A stretch of 64,000 nt of DNA, from the NCBI GenBank assembly GCA_019636275.1, contig JAHBXY010000018.1, positions 17,280-81,279 on the forward strand, written 5' to 3'. The position numbers and the translations under genes were made by a program. Below are positions 42,894 through 52,001 of the stretch, piece by piece. The notes under the pieces were generated by a model. That model was given only the letters and a program-made list of their open reading frames with translations. It searched no databases and was not told where the DNA came from. Source of the stretch: Planctomycetota bacterium. GTDB lineage: Bacteria; Planctomycetota; J058. Within the stretch, counting starts at the first letter, position 1, and every line of letters begins with the position of its first letter.

Positions 42894-44180
42894 GTGCCGC
42901 CCGAGGAGCCCTCGCCGCCCGCCGTCCGCCCCCTCCTCACCCGCCGCCGCTTCCTCGCCATGACGGCGGGGTGCCTGGCCCTCGGCGGCGCCGGCTACCC
43001 GCTGGCGGTGATCTCGCCCCCGCCGCGGCTGGCCGACCTCACCCTGAGCGACGCGGCGCTGGCGCTGATCCGCGAGGCGTGGGTCGGCCTCGACCCGGCG
43101 AAGGTGCTCGACGTCCACTGCCACGTGATCGGCCTGGGCGTGGGCGGCACCGGGTGCTTCGTGCACCCGGACAGCCTCAGCTACCTGTCGCCGCTGCGGA
43201 AGCTCAAGACGCGGATCTACAAGGGCGCGGCGGGCGTGCACGACGACGCGCGGGCTGACGCGCTGTTCGTCGAGCGCCTGGTCGACCTGGTCACGCACCA
43301 GAGCCCGCGCGTGCGCGCGGTGCTCCTGCCGTTCGACAAGCACTTCAAGCCGGACGGGACCGAGGACCTGGCACGGACGGAGTTCCACACGCCGAACGAC
43401 TACGTGCTGGGCCTCGCCGAGCAGCACCCGGACCTGTTCCTGCCGGGCTGCTCGGTGCACCCCTACCGCGCGGACGCGCTGGACGAGCTGACCCGGTGCC
43501 AGGAGCGCGGGGCGCGGCTGTGCAAGTGGCTGCCGAACGCCATGGGGATGGATCCCGCCGACCCGCGCTGCGACGCGTTCTACGAGCGGCTGGCGGCGCT
43601 GGGCATGCCGCTCCTCTCGCACGCGGGCGAGGAGCAGGCGGTCCACGCGGAGGAGGCGCAGGAGCTGGGCAACCCGCTGCGGCTGCGGCGGGCGCTGGAG
43701 CGCGGCGTGACCGTGATCGTGGCCCACTGCGCCAGCCTGGGCGCCTGCGAGGACCTGGACGCGCCGGCGGACGCCGCCGGCAAGCGGCCGAAGGCGTCGT
43801 GCTACTCGCTGTTCCGGCGCCTGCTGACCGAGGAGCGCTGGAACGGGCGGCTGTTCGGCGACGTCTCCGCCATGACGCAGTTCAACCGCTGCGGCGTGGC
43901 CTTGCCCGACGTGCTCGGGAGCCCGGAGGTCCATGGGCGCCTGCTCAACGGGTCGGACTACCCGCTGCCGGCGATCGACCCGCTGATCCGCACCGGCCTC
44001 CTCGTCGAGCAGGGGCTGCTCGACGCGGCCGAGCGCCCGGCGATCAACGAGCTCTTCGCCTACAACCCGCTGACCTTCGACTTCGTGCTCAAGCGGAGGC
44101 TCCGACGCGTCGGGCCCGACGGCGACGTGCAGCGGTTCGGCGATGCCGTGTTCGAGACGGCGCGCGTGCTCGGGGCGTGA
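42894..44180 (+). CDS. Tat-exported amidohydrolase-like TIM-barrel protein
   Basis: 428 residues. A twin-arginine-type signal (LTRRRFLAMTAGCLALGGAG) is followed by a metal-dependent hydrolase fold of the amidohydrolase_2 kind. VLDVHCHVIGLG carries the first HxH metal pair. LCKWLPNAMGMDPADP, PLLSHAGEEQAV and VIVAHCASLG hold later metal ligands, and LLNGSDYPLPAIDP supplies the final Asp. The substrate is unknown. Its place between polysaccharide lipoprotein and glycosyltransferase genes is unusual for this family. It overlaps the GT39-like gene by four bases (GTGA). Confidence 0.82.
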   Translation: MPPEEPSPPAVRPLLTRRRFLAMTAGCLALGGAGYPLAVISPPPRLADLTLSDAALALIREAWVGLDPAKVLDVHCHVIGLGVGGTGCFVHPDSLSYLSPLRKLKTRIYKGAAGVHDDARADALFVERLVDLVTHQSPRVRAVLLPFDKHFKPDGTEDLARTEFHTPNDYVLGLAEQHPDLFLPGCSVHPYRADALDELTRCQERGARLCKWLPNAMGMDPADPRCDAFYERLAALGMPLLSHAGEEQAVHAEEAQELGNPLRLRRALERGVTVIVAHCASLGACEDLDAPADAAGKRPKASCYSLFRRLLTEERWNGRLFGDVSAMTQFNRCGVALPDVLGSPEVHGRLLNGSDYPLPAIDPLIRTGLLVEQGLLDAAERPAINELFAYNPLTFDFVLKRRLRRVGPDGDVQRFGDAVFETARVLGA

Positions 44181-45526
44181 CGGCAGGGACCCGGGCGGCG
44201 CTCGTCGGGCTGCTCCTGCTGGCGGCGCTCGCCCCGCGCGTCGGACCGGCGCTCCGGGCGTATCAGCCCAGCAACGACGCCGCGGAGCACCTCCTCATCG
44301 CGCGCTCGCTCGCGCGCGGCGAGGGCTTCACCTTGCCGATCCGCGTGCGCGACGTCGACGGCGGCCCGGCCGTGCACGACGCCTACGCGGAGCGGGCGCC
44401 GCTGTATCCGTGGCTCCTGTCCGTCCCCGTGCGGCTGGGCGTGGGCGCGAGCGGCTGGCCCGACCCGCGGCTGCAGCTCCTGGGCGTCGGCCTGGCGGCC
44501 TTGTGCGCGCCGCTGGCGGCGAGCGTGGCGGCAGAGCTGGCCCGCCGACGGGGCCTCGGCGCGCGCGGGCAGGTCGTCGTCGCCGCGGGCGCGGGGCTGG
44601 TGGTCGCGTGGGCGCCGTCGCTCGTCCGAGCGTCGATCCACCTGTGGGCCGAGCCGCTGGGGCTGCTCCTGGTCCTCGGCGCGGCGCGGCTGGACCTGGC
44701 GCTCGACCGCGGCGGTCGGGCGCGGACGGCGGCCGCGGGGCTGGTCGGCGGGCTGGCGCGTTTCGCGCGGCCGGAGGCGTGGGTGGTCGCGCCGCTCCTC
44801 CTCGCGCGCGCGGTCGTCCGGGCGAGGCGAGGTCAGACGCGCTGGCGCGAGGTCGTCGCGCTGGCCGGCGCCCTCACGGCCGTGAACGCGGCCGGCGTGG
44901 CGGCGACCGGGGTCGTCGCGCCCCAGCTCTTCCTGCTCGAGGTGAGGCGCTTCGAGGACGCCATGGGGGCCGGCGCGGCGCCGGCGGCGCCGGGGCCGGT
45001 CGACGTGCTCGTGGCGGTCGCCGCGAACGTGGCCGGGCAGGTCGAGCACCTGCTGCTCCCGAAGAACGCCTGGCTCGTCCTCCCGCTGGCCCTGCTCGCG
45101 TTGCTGCCCGGCCGGCCAGGCGCCGCGACGGCGGGCGACCAACGGACGGCCGCCGCCTTGGCGGACGAGCGCTGGCTGCTCGGGTGGGCCGCCGCGTTCG
45201 TGCTCGCCACGGCGGGCGTGTGGGCGACGAGCGACCCGCACCGGTTCACGATCGCGCCGCTCGCGCTCCTGGCGCCGGTCGCGCTGGTCGAGGCCGAGGC
45301 GTGGCGGCGGCGGCTGTGGCCCGGCCGGCGGGCCGTGCTCTCGGCCCTCGCGGCGTCGCTCGTGCTCGTGCTGGGACACGCGGCCGGGCGCGAGCTGCGA
45401 GGCCGGGGGCCGAAGCCGCCGCCGGAGGTGGTCGCGCTCGAGGACGTTCCGGCACTCCCCGACCCCTGGTCTTACGCGCTGCTCACCGGACGCCCGGCCG
45501 TGCTCGCCCGCCCCCCGGTGCGCTAG
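44177..45526 (+). CDS. Membrane glycosyltransferase, GT39-like
   Basis: 449 residues with about ten membrane helices. After helix 1 comes SNDAAEHLLIARSLARGEGFTLP, matching the first periplasmic loop of ArnT/PMT-type GT-C enzymes with an acidic catalytic residue. ERAPLYPWLLSVPVRLG then enters helix 2. It is coupled to the amidohydrolase gene by a GTGA overlap. It would use a polyprenyl-phosphate sugar made by an enzyme such as the 48080-49315 GT2. The upstream extension in this frame is a shadow. Confidence 0.78.
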   Translation: MTAGTRAALVGLLLLAALAPRVGPALRAYQPSNDAAEHLLIARSLARGEGFTLPIRVRDVDGGPAVHDAYAERAPLYPWLLSVPVRLGVGASGWPDPRLQLLGVGLAALCAPLAASVAAELARRRGLGARGQVVVAAGAGLVVAWAPSLVRASIHLWAEPLGLLLVLGAARLDLALDRGGRARTAAAGLVGGLARFARPEAWVVAPLLLARAVVRARRGQTRWREVVALAGALTAVNAAGVAATGVVAPQLFLLEVRRFEDAMGAGAAPAAPGPVDVLVAVAANVAGQVEHLLLPKNAWLVLPLALLALLPGRPGAATAGDQRTAAALADERWLLGWAAAFVLATAGVWATSDPHRFTIAPLALLAPVALVEAEAWRRRLWPGRRAVLSALAASLVLVLGHAAGRELRGRGPKPPPEVVALEDVPALPDPWSYALLTGRPAVLARPPVR

Positions 45527-45545
45527 GCTCCAGCGGGAGGACGGC

Positions 45546-46412
45546 GTGAAGCTCGCCCGTATCGGGATGGTCGTCGCCGCGCTCGGCCTGACGGCGCTGG
45601 CCGACGCACGCGCCCAGGACGTGGGCCCCGTCTCCTCCGATGCCGCCGTCGCGGTCTTCGCCCGCGTCGTCGCGCGGGCGCGGGAGACGGGGGCGCTGGA
45701 GCGGGTCGTCGGGCTGCACCCGTTCATCATGACGCGCCACTTCCGCGACGACGACGGGGCGCCGCGCTTCGAGCGGCGGTTCCTGATGACCTACCGGATC
45801 GCCGTCGAGGACGACGCCCTGCGGCTCGACGTCGTCGTCCAGCCCGAGTTCGCGCCCGGCCAGGTGGACATCGGCTACGTCGTGGGCCTCGACGGCCGGA
45901 TGCGGTCGATGGTCGCCCTCACCGGCGAGCGCGTCGAGGCGGAGGTCCGCGACGGCACGCTCGTCGTGCGCCAGGTCGACCAGGGCAAGACCACCGAGCA
46001 CCCGTGGGACGACCGGCTGCTGCCGAAGATCGTCGCGGCGTTCGTCCTGCCCATGCTGGCCGACCAGGGGCTGCCCGAGGCGTGGAGCTTCCGGGACCTG
46101 AACCCGTTCGGGCAGGTCACGCGGCCGATCGTCATGCGCCCGCTCGGGGCGAACGACGAGGTCGACGGCGTCAGGACGTTCGGCACGTTCGAGGGCCGCG
46201 CGCGCGAGACGACGCGCGTGCAGGTGTCCGTCGACGGGCAGCTCGTGGGGATCGAGACCGAGTCGTCGGTCAACGCGGCCGGGGTCGTCACGCACCTGGC
46301 CGCCAGCCGGCGGATCACGCCCGAGGAGCACGCGCGCCTGGCGCCGACCTGGCAGGACGACCCGCCCCCCGCCGAGGAGCCCGGAGGCCCGGAGGGCGAC
46401 CGGCCGCGGTAG
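45546..46412 (+). CDS. Secreted protein of unknown function
   Basis: 288 residues with a signal peptide (IGMVVAALGLTALADARAQ). The mature protein is acidic and beta-rich; LHPFIMTRHFRDDDGAPRFE, VDIGYVVGLDGRM and VQVSVDGQLVGIETESSV are notable segments. The C-terminus is Pro/Glu-rich. The start is GTG 45546 with GGGAGGA just upstream. No family is recognised; a periplasmic role near the glycosyltransferases is the only contextual inference. Confidence 0.7.
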   Translation: MKLARIGMVVAALGLTALADARAQDVGPVSSDAAVAVFARVVARARETGALERVVGLHPFIMTRHFRDDDGAPRFERRFLMTYRIAVEDDALRLDVVVQPEFAPGQVDIGYVVGLDGRMRSMVALTGERVEAEVRDGTLVVRQVDQGKTTEHPWDDRLLPKIVAAFVLPMLADQGLPEAWSFRDLNPFGQVTRPIVMRPLGANDEVDGVRTFGTFEGRARETTRVQVSVDGQLVGIETESSVNAAGVVTHLAASRRITPEEHARLAPTWQDDPPPAEEPGGPEGDRPR

Positions 46413-46421
46413 TGTGCCGGC

Positions 46422-48083
46422 GTGAGCCACGAGGCGGACGAGCCGGTGCGAGCGCTGGATGACGCCGCGGCGCCGGACCCGCCACCCGACGAGCGCGGCC
46501 GCGGCGGGCTCCTCCTGGCCCTGGCCCTCCTCCTGCTCCTCGGCGGCGCCGCCGCCTGGCAGCACCGCGCGCAGCACAACCCCGACGGGCTCTGCTACCT
46601 GCGGCTCGCCTCCTACCTGGCCCAGGGCGACGTCAAACCGTCGATCTCCGGCTACTGGAGCCCGCTCCTGGTGTGGAGCCTCGCCCCCCTCCTGGCCCTC
46701 GGGGTCGAGCCGCTCCTCGCCGCGCGCCTGGCCCTGCTGGCCTGGGCCGCCGTGGGCGTCGTCGGGCTCCACCGCCTGACCAGCCGCCTCGGCCTCGCCG
46801 GCCACCCGCGCGCCCTTGTGGTCGCCGCCGCCGCCCTGATCCTGGCCGAGGTCGCGACGAACCAGACCACGCCCGACGTCGTCCTGGGCGCCTGCCTGCT
46901 CCACTACGCCGCGGCGAGCCTCGACCCGCGCCTGGCCGACGGCGGTCGCCGCGCCGCGGCCGCCGGCGCCCTCGGGGGGGTGGCCTACCTGGCGAAGTCC
47001 TACGCCCTGCCGTTCGTCGCCCTGCACCTCCCCCTGACCCTGCTCGTCCGCGCCCGGGTCACGGGCGCGCCGGCGCTCGGCCGCCCCGCCCTGCGCGCGG
47101 GCGGACTGGCGCTCGCGGGCCTGCTGGCCGTGGCCCTGCCCTGGATGGGCGCCCTGTCGTGGCGCTACGAGCGCCCGACCTGGTCGACGGTGGGCTGGAT
47201 CGCCCACGCCGCCGCCGGCCCGGGCGTCCATCCGGGCGAGGTGGTCCACCCGCTCGACGGCCTCAGGACCCCGCCGCCGCCGCACGGCTCCGTGTGGGAG
47301 GTCCCGGAGGTCCTGCCCTACCGGCGCTGGTCGCCCCTGGCGTCACCGGCGGAGCGCGCCCACCAGGTCGACCTCGTGCGCACGAACGCAGGCAAGGTGC
47401 GGGAGATCGCGGCCGGCTGGGACCTCCTCGGCCTCACGCTCCCGGTCGCCTCGCTCGCCGCCCTCATCGCCGCCGTCGCCGGCGTTCGCCTCGACCCACC
47501 GGCGCGCCTGGCCTGCGCCTGGGTCCCCCTGACCTTCGCCGTCTACGCCGGCGGCTACCTGCCCGTCTACGTCGAGGACCGCTACCTGCGCGTCCTCCTC
47601 GCCCCGCTGACCCTCGCGCTCGCGGCGGTCCTGGTCCTCGAGGCCCTGCGCCGACTCGGCCCCGACCCGCGCGTCCGGCGCCTCGGGCTCGCCGTCGTCA
47701 CCCTCCTCTGCGCCTCGTTCGCCCTCGCCCCGGCGCAGGCGCTCGCGCGCCGGGCCGCCCGGCCCGCCGGCGCCGACGTCCGCGGCCGCGAGGCGTGGCT
47801 GCGCGGCCTGCGCGACGCGGGCTGCCGCGGGCCGCTGGCGGTCGTCGGCCTGCCCTGGGTCGAGGGGCAGCTGTGGGCCTTCTCGCTCGGGGAGACGTTC
47901 GTCGGCAACGCCGACCACGACGTCGCCCCCGACGACCTCGATGCGCACGGCGCGGCGACCGTGATCGCCCTGCGCCCGCGCGCGGGGGCCCTCGACCTCG
48001 GCCCGGCCTGGACGCGCGTGGCCGCGGCCATGCGCCCCGACGGCGAGTGGCTCGACGCCTACGCGCGGGCGGTGCGGCGATGA
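46422..48083 (+). CDS. Membrane glycosyltransferase, GT39-like
   Basis: 553 residues with about 11 hydrophobic helices after a soluble acidic N-terminus. NPDGLCYLRLASYLAQGDVKP and SPLLVWSLAPLLAL fit the GT-C first-loop pattern. A C-terminal periplasmic domain contains AVVGLPWVEGQLWAFSLGETF. It is translationally coupled to the downstream GT2 by an ATGA overlap. The pair (polyprenyl-phosphate sugar synthase plus GT-C transferase) is a common module for decorating glycans or proteins. Confidence 0.75.
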   Translation: MSHEADEPVRALDDAAAPDPPPDERGRGGLLLALALLLLLGGAAAWQHRAQHNPDGLCYLRLASYLAQGDVKPSISGYWSPLLVWSLAPLLALGVEPLLAARLALLAWAAVGVVGLHRLTSRLGLAGHPRALVVAAAALILAEVATNQTTPDVVLGACLLHYAAASLDPRLADGGRRAAAAGALGGVAYLAKSYALPFVALHLPLTLLVRARVTGAPALGRPALRAGGLALAGLLAVALPWMGALSWRYERPTWSTVGWIAHAAAGPGVHPGEVVHPLDGLRTPPPPHGSVWEVPEVLPYRRWSPLASPAERAHQVDLVRTNAGKVREIAAGWDLLGLTLPVASLAALIAAVAGVRLDPPARLACAWVPLTFAVYAGGYLPVYVEDRYLRVLLAPLTLALAAVLVLEALRRLGPDPRVRRLGLAVVTLLCASFALAPAQALARRAARPAGADVRGREAWLRGLRDAGCRGPLAVVGLPWVEGQLWAFSLGETFVGNADHDVAPDDLDAHGAATVIALRPRAGALDLGPAWTRVAAAMRPDGEWLDAYARAVRR

Positions 48084-49315
48084 AGCTCTCGATCGTGATC
48101 CCCGCCTACGACGAGGAGGACGCGATCGTCCCCATCGTCGAGCGCTGCCTGGCGGCGCGCGCGACGATCGTCGCCGAGACCGACGTGCGCGAGGTCGAGG
48201 TCATCGTCGTCTCCGACGGCTCCACCGACCGCACCGTCGAGCGCGTGCGCCCGCTCGTCGACGGCCAGGCCGTGCGCCTGGTCGACTACGCGCCGAACCG
48301 CGGCTACGGCGTGGCCCTGAAGACCGGCTTCCGCGCGGCGACCGGCGACCTGGTGGCCTTCCTCGACGCCGACGGCACCTGCGACCCGCTGTGGTTCGTG
48401 CCGCTCGTGCAGGCCTGCACGCGCGACGGCGCGAGCGTCGCGACCGGCTGCCGCATGACGGCGACGTCGCGCATGCCCCCGCTCCGCCGCCTGGGCAACC
48501 GCTTCTTCCGCGGGCTGATCAACGCGCTCGCCCGCGCCGAGATCCGCGACTCGGCCTCGGGCATGCGCGTCATCCGCCGCGAGTGCCTGCCCTGGATCTT
48601 CACCCTCCCCGACGGCATGCACTTCACGCCCGCGATGACCGCCACGGCCGTGTTCGACCCCGGGCTGACCCTGCGCGAGGTCGACATGCCCTACGAGGAG
48701 CGCGTCGGCCGCTCCAAGCTCTCGGTCGTCAAGGACGGCCTGCGCTTCCTCCGCTGCATCCTCGACGTCTGCCTCCTCTACCGACCGCTGCGCCTGTTCG
48801 GCCCGCCGGCCCTGGCCCTCCTGGCCCTGGCGCTCGTCCTGGGCGCCACGATCGCCTGGGCCAAGTTCGTCGACCCGGCTCACGCCCACCTGCCGCGCTG
48901 GTACCTGTTCCGGATGATCACCGCCCTCGTCGCCGCGGCGCTGGGGCTCACCCTGCTCATGGTCGGCGTCGTCGCCGAGCGCGTCGGCGCGGTCGTGCGC
49001 CGCTCCCAGCCCCCGGCCGGCCTCGTCCACGCCCTCGTGCGGCCGCTGCTCGGCAGCCACGCGACGCTCCTCGCCGGCGGCCTGTGCGTGGCCCTCGGCC
49101 TGGCGCTCAACGTGGGGACGGCCTACGAGTGGCTGACGACGCGGCACATCGAGGTCGACACGTGGTGGACGTACGCCATCACGGGCGGGTTCCTGCTCAT
49201 CGTCGGCAGCGCGTCGCTGGCGCTGAGCGTCCTGAACCGCGTCCTCGGCCTGCTCGAGGCCGGCCTCAACGAGGGCAAGCCGGCGGCGGCCTACGACCCG
49301 CCGGAGGCCGCGTGA
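48080..49315 (+). CDS. Polyprenyl-phosphate glycosyltransferase, GT2 (DPM1/ArnC/GtrB-like) with C-terminal membrane region
   Basis: 411 residues. The GT2 domain shows LSIVIPAYDEEDAIVPIV, VIVVSDGSTDRTV, NRGYGVALKTGFRAATGDLVAFLDADGTCDP (DxD) and SASGMRVIRRE. VGRSKLSVVKDGLRFL matches the juxtamembrane helix of dolichol-phosphate-mannose-synthase-like enzymes. At least four transmembrane helices follow. The product would be a polyprenyl-phosphate sugar for the adjacent GT39-like enzymes. It overlaps both neighbouring genes by four bases. Confidence 0.88.
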   Translation: MKLSIVIPAYDEEDAIVPIVERCLAARATIVAETDVREVEVIVVSDGSTDRTVERVRPLVDGQAVRLVDYAPNRGYGVALKTGFRAATGDLVAFLDADGTCDPLWFVPLVQACTRDGASVATGCRMTATSRMPPLRRLGNRFFRGLINALARAEIRDSASGMRVIRRECLPWIFTLPDGMHFTPAMTATAVFDPGLTLREVDMPYEERVGRSKLSVVKDGLRFLRCILDVCLLYRPLRLFGPPALALLALALVLGATIAWAKFVDPAHAHLPRWYLFRMITALVAAALGLTLLMVGVVAERVGAVVRRSQPPAGLVHALVRPLLGSHATLLAGGLCVALGLALNVGTAYEWLTTRHIEVDTWWTYAITGGFLLIVGSASLALSVLNRVLGLLEAGLNEGKPAAAYDPPEAA

Positions 49316-50019
49316 GCGGCGACCAGGACGACTTCGACCTCCACGCCGACGACTACGACCGCGTGTGCGACGCCGGCCTGGCCGTCACGGGCGAGGGCAA
49401 GGCCCACTTCGCGCGCGAGCGCGTGCGCTTCCTCCGCGCCTGGTGGGACGGCGCCCGCCGCCCGCCGCCGCGCCTCGTCGTCGACCTCGGCTGCGGCACC
49501 GGGCAGGCGACGTCGCTCCTCGCCGACGCCTTCCCCGGCGCGCGCGTCCTCGGCCTCGACGCCTCGATCCGCTCGGTCGGCGTGGCGCTCTCCCGCGTGG
49601 CAGGCGGCGACGTGAGCTTCGGCGTCGCGCGCGGGCCCGAGCACCTGGAGGCGCTCGGGCAGGCCGACCTCGTCCACGTCAACGGCGTGCTCCACCACGT
49701 CGCGCCCGCCGACCGGCCCGCCTTCGCCGCCGACGTGCGCGCGCTCCTGCGGCCCGACGGCGCGGCGGCCGTGTTCGACAACAACCCCTGGAACCCGGGG
49801 ACGCGCCTCGTCATGGCCCGCCTCCCCTTCGACCGCGACGCGATCCCGCTCACGGCCCGCGAGGCCCGCCGCCACCTGCGCGGGGCAGGCCTGACCCCGG
49901 TCCTCACGCGGTTCCTGTTCTACTTCCCCCGCGCCCTGCGCCGCCTCCGACCCCTCGAGGCCTGGCTCGACCGCCTGCCGCTGGGCGGGCAGTACGTCGT
50001 CGTCTGCACCGTCGCTTGA
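49312..50019 (+). CDS. Class I SAM-dependent methyltransferase
   Basis: 235 residues. Motif I is LVVDLGCGTGQATSLLADAFPG with acidic VLGLDASIR after it. ADLVHVNGVLHHV and LLRPDGAAAVFDNNPWNPGTRL complete a ubiE/Methyltransf_11-12-type fold. It begins at GTG 49312 in the overlap with the polyprenyl-phosphate glycosyltransferase gene and is the last gene of the plus-strand polysaccharide operon. It may methylate a sugar or lipid carrier; the substrate is unknown. Confidence 0.87.
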   Translation: MSGDQDDFDLHADDYDRVCDAGLAVTGEGKAHFARERVRFLRAWWDGARRPPPRLVVDLGCGTGQATSLLADAFPGARVLGLDASIRSVGVALSRVAGGDVSFGVARGPEHLEALGQADLVHVNGVLHHVAPADRPAFAADVRALLRPDGAAAVFDNNPWNPGTRLVMARLPFDRDAIPLTAREARRHLRGAGLTPVLTRFLFYFPRALRRLRPLEAWLDRLPLGGQYVVVCTVA

Positions 50020-50131
50020 CCTGGATCAACTCCGGCGGGCGATTCGATGGCCATCCGGTGACAGGTCGGGTAGGCTCCTCCGCTCGCGCGCGCCCCGCGC
50101 GCGGACCCACGAAACCACAGGAGATCCTTCC

Positions 50132-50965
50132 ATGACCCGTCGTGAGATCGCGACCTTCGTCAGCGGCGCCCTGCTCGGCGCCGCCCTGCTCATCCCCGCG
50201 TCGACCGTCGCCCAGGACGCCGGCGCCCAGAAGAAGGCCCCGCAGGCCCCGGCCGCCCAGGGCGGCTGCGACTCGGCCCCCAAGGCCGGCTGCGACTCGG
50301 CCCCCAAGGCCGGCTGTGGCGAGACCGTCAAGCAGGCGTGCGACACCCAGGCCAAGGCCGGCTGTGACACCCAGGCCAAGGCCGGCTGCGATACGCAGGC
50401 CAAGGCCGGCTGCGACTCGGCCGCCAAGGCCGGCTGCGACACCGCCGCCAAGGCGAGCTGCAACGTGAGCACCGACGACTGCGCGACGGCCGGCCTCCCG
50501 GGCGAGGCGCACCGCAAGCTCGACGCGATGGTCGGCAGCTGGAGCGCCGCCTGCACCTTCTGGACGAAGCCGGGCGAGGCCCCGCAGACGTCGCAGGGCA
50601 CCAGCGTCAACAGCTGGATCCTCGGCGGCCGCTTCGTCGAGCAGCGCTTCTTCGGCACGATGCCCGGCACCAACCAGGCGTTCGAGGGCCACGGCTTCAC
50701 CGGGTTCGACCTCGCCAAGGGCAAGTACGTCGGCGCCTGGCTCGACTCCTACTCGACCGGGATCTCGCTCTCCGAGGGCGCCGTGAGCTCCTGCGGCAAG
50801 GTGTTCACCTTCCGCTGCGAGCAGGTCGGCCCCGAGGGCGTGTCGATCAAGCTCCGCGACGAGCTCAAGCTCCTGTCGGCCGACCGCCACGTGTTCACGA
50901 TGTGGCGCGCCATGGGCGACGGCCCCGAGGTGAAGATCATGGAGATCGTCTACACCCGCCGCTAG
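50132..50965 (+). CDS. Secreted DUF1579-like protein with periodic Cys-octad repeat
   Basis: 277 residues. The signal peptide ends near STVAQD (residue 28). Residues 46-110 contain nine Cys at an exact eight-residue period (CDSAPKAG or CDTQAKAG units), and a tenth Cys follows closely. The C-terminal domain (HRKLDAMVGSWSAACTFWTKPG, then GGRFVEQRFFG and GFDLAKGKYVGAWLDSYSTG) fits the DUF1579/lipocalin-like family. The start ATG has AGGAGA seven bases upstream. The gene stands alone between the glycan operon and a terminator-like hairpin. The Cys array suggests metal binding or disulfide cross-linking. Confidence 0.82.
   Translation: MTRREIATFVSGALLGAALLIPASTVAQDAGAQKKAPQAPAAQGGCDSAPKAGCDSAPKAGCGETVKQACDTQAKAGCDTQAKAGCDTQAKAGCDSAAKAGCDTAAKASCNVSTDDCATAGLPGEAHRKLDAMVGSWSAACTFWTKPGEAPQTSQGTSVNSWILGGRFVEQRFFGTMPGTNQAFEGHGFTGFDLAKGKYVGAWLDSYSTGISLSEGAVSSCGKVFTFRCEQVGPEGVSIKLRDELKLLSADRHVFTMWRAMGDGPEVKIMEIVYTRR
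50267..50458 (+). repeat. Eight tandem 24-base units encoding Cys octads
   Basis: Eight in-frame units of 24 bases, each beginning with a TGC or TGT Cys codon, encode the CDxxAKAG-type octads of the DUF1579-like protein. Sequence identity between units is high (several read TGCGACTCGGCC or close variants), so expansion or contraction by recombination is likely. Confidence 0.85.
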
Positions 50966-50984
50966 TCGACGCGGACCAGGTCAC

Positions 50985-51018
50985 ACGAGGCGCGGTCGCT
51001 CCGGCGACCGCGCCTCGT
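50985..51018 (+). terminator. Hairpin with 15-base perfect stem
   Basis: The arms 50985-50999 and 51004-51018 are perfect inverted complements around the loop TCCG. They lie 19 bases after the stop of the DUF1579-like gene. Only a short CCCTTTCC follows, so this is not a textbook Rho-independent terminator, but position and strength make termination or transcript protection likely. Confidence 0.6.
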
Positions 51019-51104
51019 CCCTTTCCGGAGGGGCCGCCGGTCGGCGCGTGGTAACCTCCCGGCGTCGCGCGGCCCTGGGGCAGGGGTCGGGCCGAGACCT
51101 GGCC

Positions 51105-52001
51105 ATGACCGTTCGCCCTCTCCTCCCGGGGCCGCTCGCGGCCCCGGGCCTGGTCGCCACGGCGGCGGCCGCGGCCCTGCTCCTGGCGTTCGCCCTGCTC
51201 GCGCCGCCGTTCCACCGCCCCGAGTTCGACGGCCCGTTCATGCGCGCCGGCACCCTGGCGGTCGTGGGCCTGGGCCTGGCCTATCTGACCGCCCTCGCCT
51301 GGCTGCCGCTGGCGCCGCGCGACCGCCCGCCCATCACGCCCGTCGAGCCGACGCGCCGGCGCCTGCTCCTCGAGGCGCTCGCGCCCCTCGCCGTGGGCCT
51401 GGCCGTGTGGGCCCCGATCGCGGCGCTCGACGGCACGGGCTGGCTCGTCCTCGACGACGGCCCGGTGCAGGGGACCACGCTGGTCCTCCTGCTCTCGGCG
51501 TCGCTCGTCTGCGCGCGCCGCGCGTGGGTCGACCGGGCCGGGCGCGTCGACCACGCCCTGCTCGCCTGGGTGTTCCTCGTCTACGCGGCCCGCGAGCACG
51601 AGATGCACGCGCCGCGCTTCCTGGCCGAGCACGTGGCCAAGCCCAAGTTCTTCCGCTCCGCGGCCGTCCCGGGCGAGGCCAAGGTCGTGGTCGCGGTCCT
51701 GCTCGCGGCCGTCGCCGTCGTGCTCGTCGCCTTCCTGGCGCGCAACCTGCGCCGCGGGGTGGTGGACCTCGCGCGCCGCCGCGCCTGGGCGGTCCTCACC
51801 GTCGTCTGGGCGGTGACCCTGCTCACGAGCCAGGTGATCGACCGCACGTGGCTCGACACCGTGTTCTGGGGCCAGGCGCTCGAGGAGATCCTCGAGGGCG
51901 TGGCCGCCTGCTACGTGCTCCTGGTGGCCCTCCGGCTCCCGTCCAGCGGGGCCGGCGGGGATCAGTCGTCGACGAGCTCGACGAAGCGCCTGGCCACGTA
52001 G
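51105..52001 (+). CDS. Hypothetical multi-spanning membrane protein
   Basis: 298 residues with about seven predicted helices, the first near residues 15-35 and the last near 265-285. Soluble loops contain DRPPITPVEPTRRRLLLEAL and YAAREHEMHAPRFLAEHVAKPKFF. I recognise no family. The ATG at 51105 is preferred over the upstream GTG. Its 3' end overlaps the convergent MepA-like gene by 40 bases. Confidence 0.72.
   Translation: MTVRPLLPGPLAAPGLVATAAAAALLLAFALLAPPFHRPEFDGPFMRAGTLAVVGLGLAYLTALAWLPLAPRDRPPITPVEPTRRRLLLEALAPLAVGLAVWAPIAALDGTGWLVLDDGPVQGTTLVLLLSASLVCARRAWVDRAGRVDHALLAWVFLVYAAREHEMHAPRFLAEHVAKPKFFRSAAVPGEAKVVVAVLLAAVAVVLVAFLARNLRRGVVDLARRRAWAVLTVVWAVTLLTSQVIDRTWLDTVFWGQALEEILEGVAACYVLLVALRLPSSGAGGDQSSTSSTKRLAT

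Noticed and set aside
50267..50458. 24-base repeats as a possible iteron or origin
   Set aside because: The period is exactly eight codons in a secreted protein with a clear signal peptide and start.
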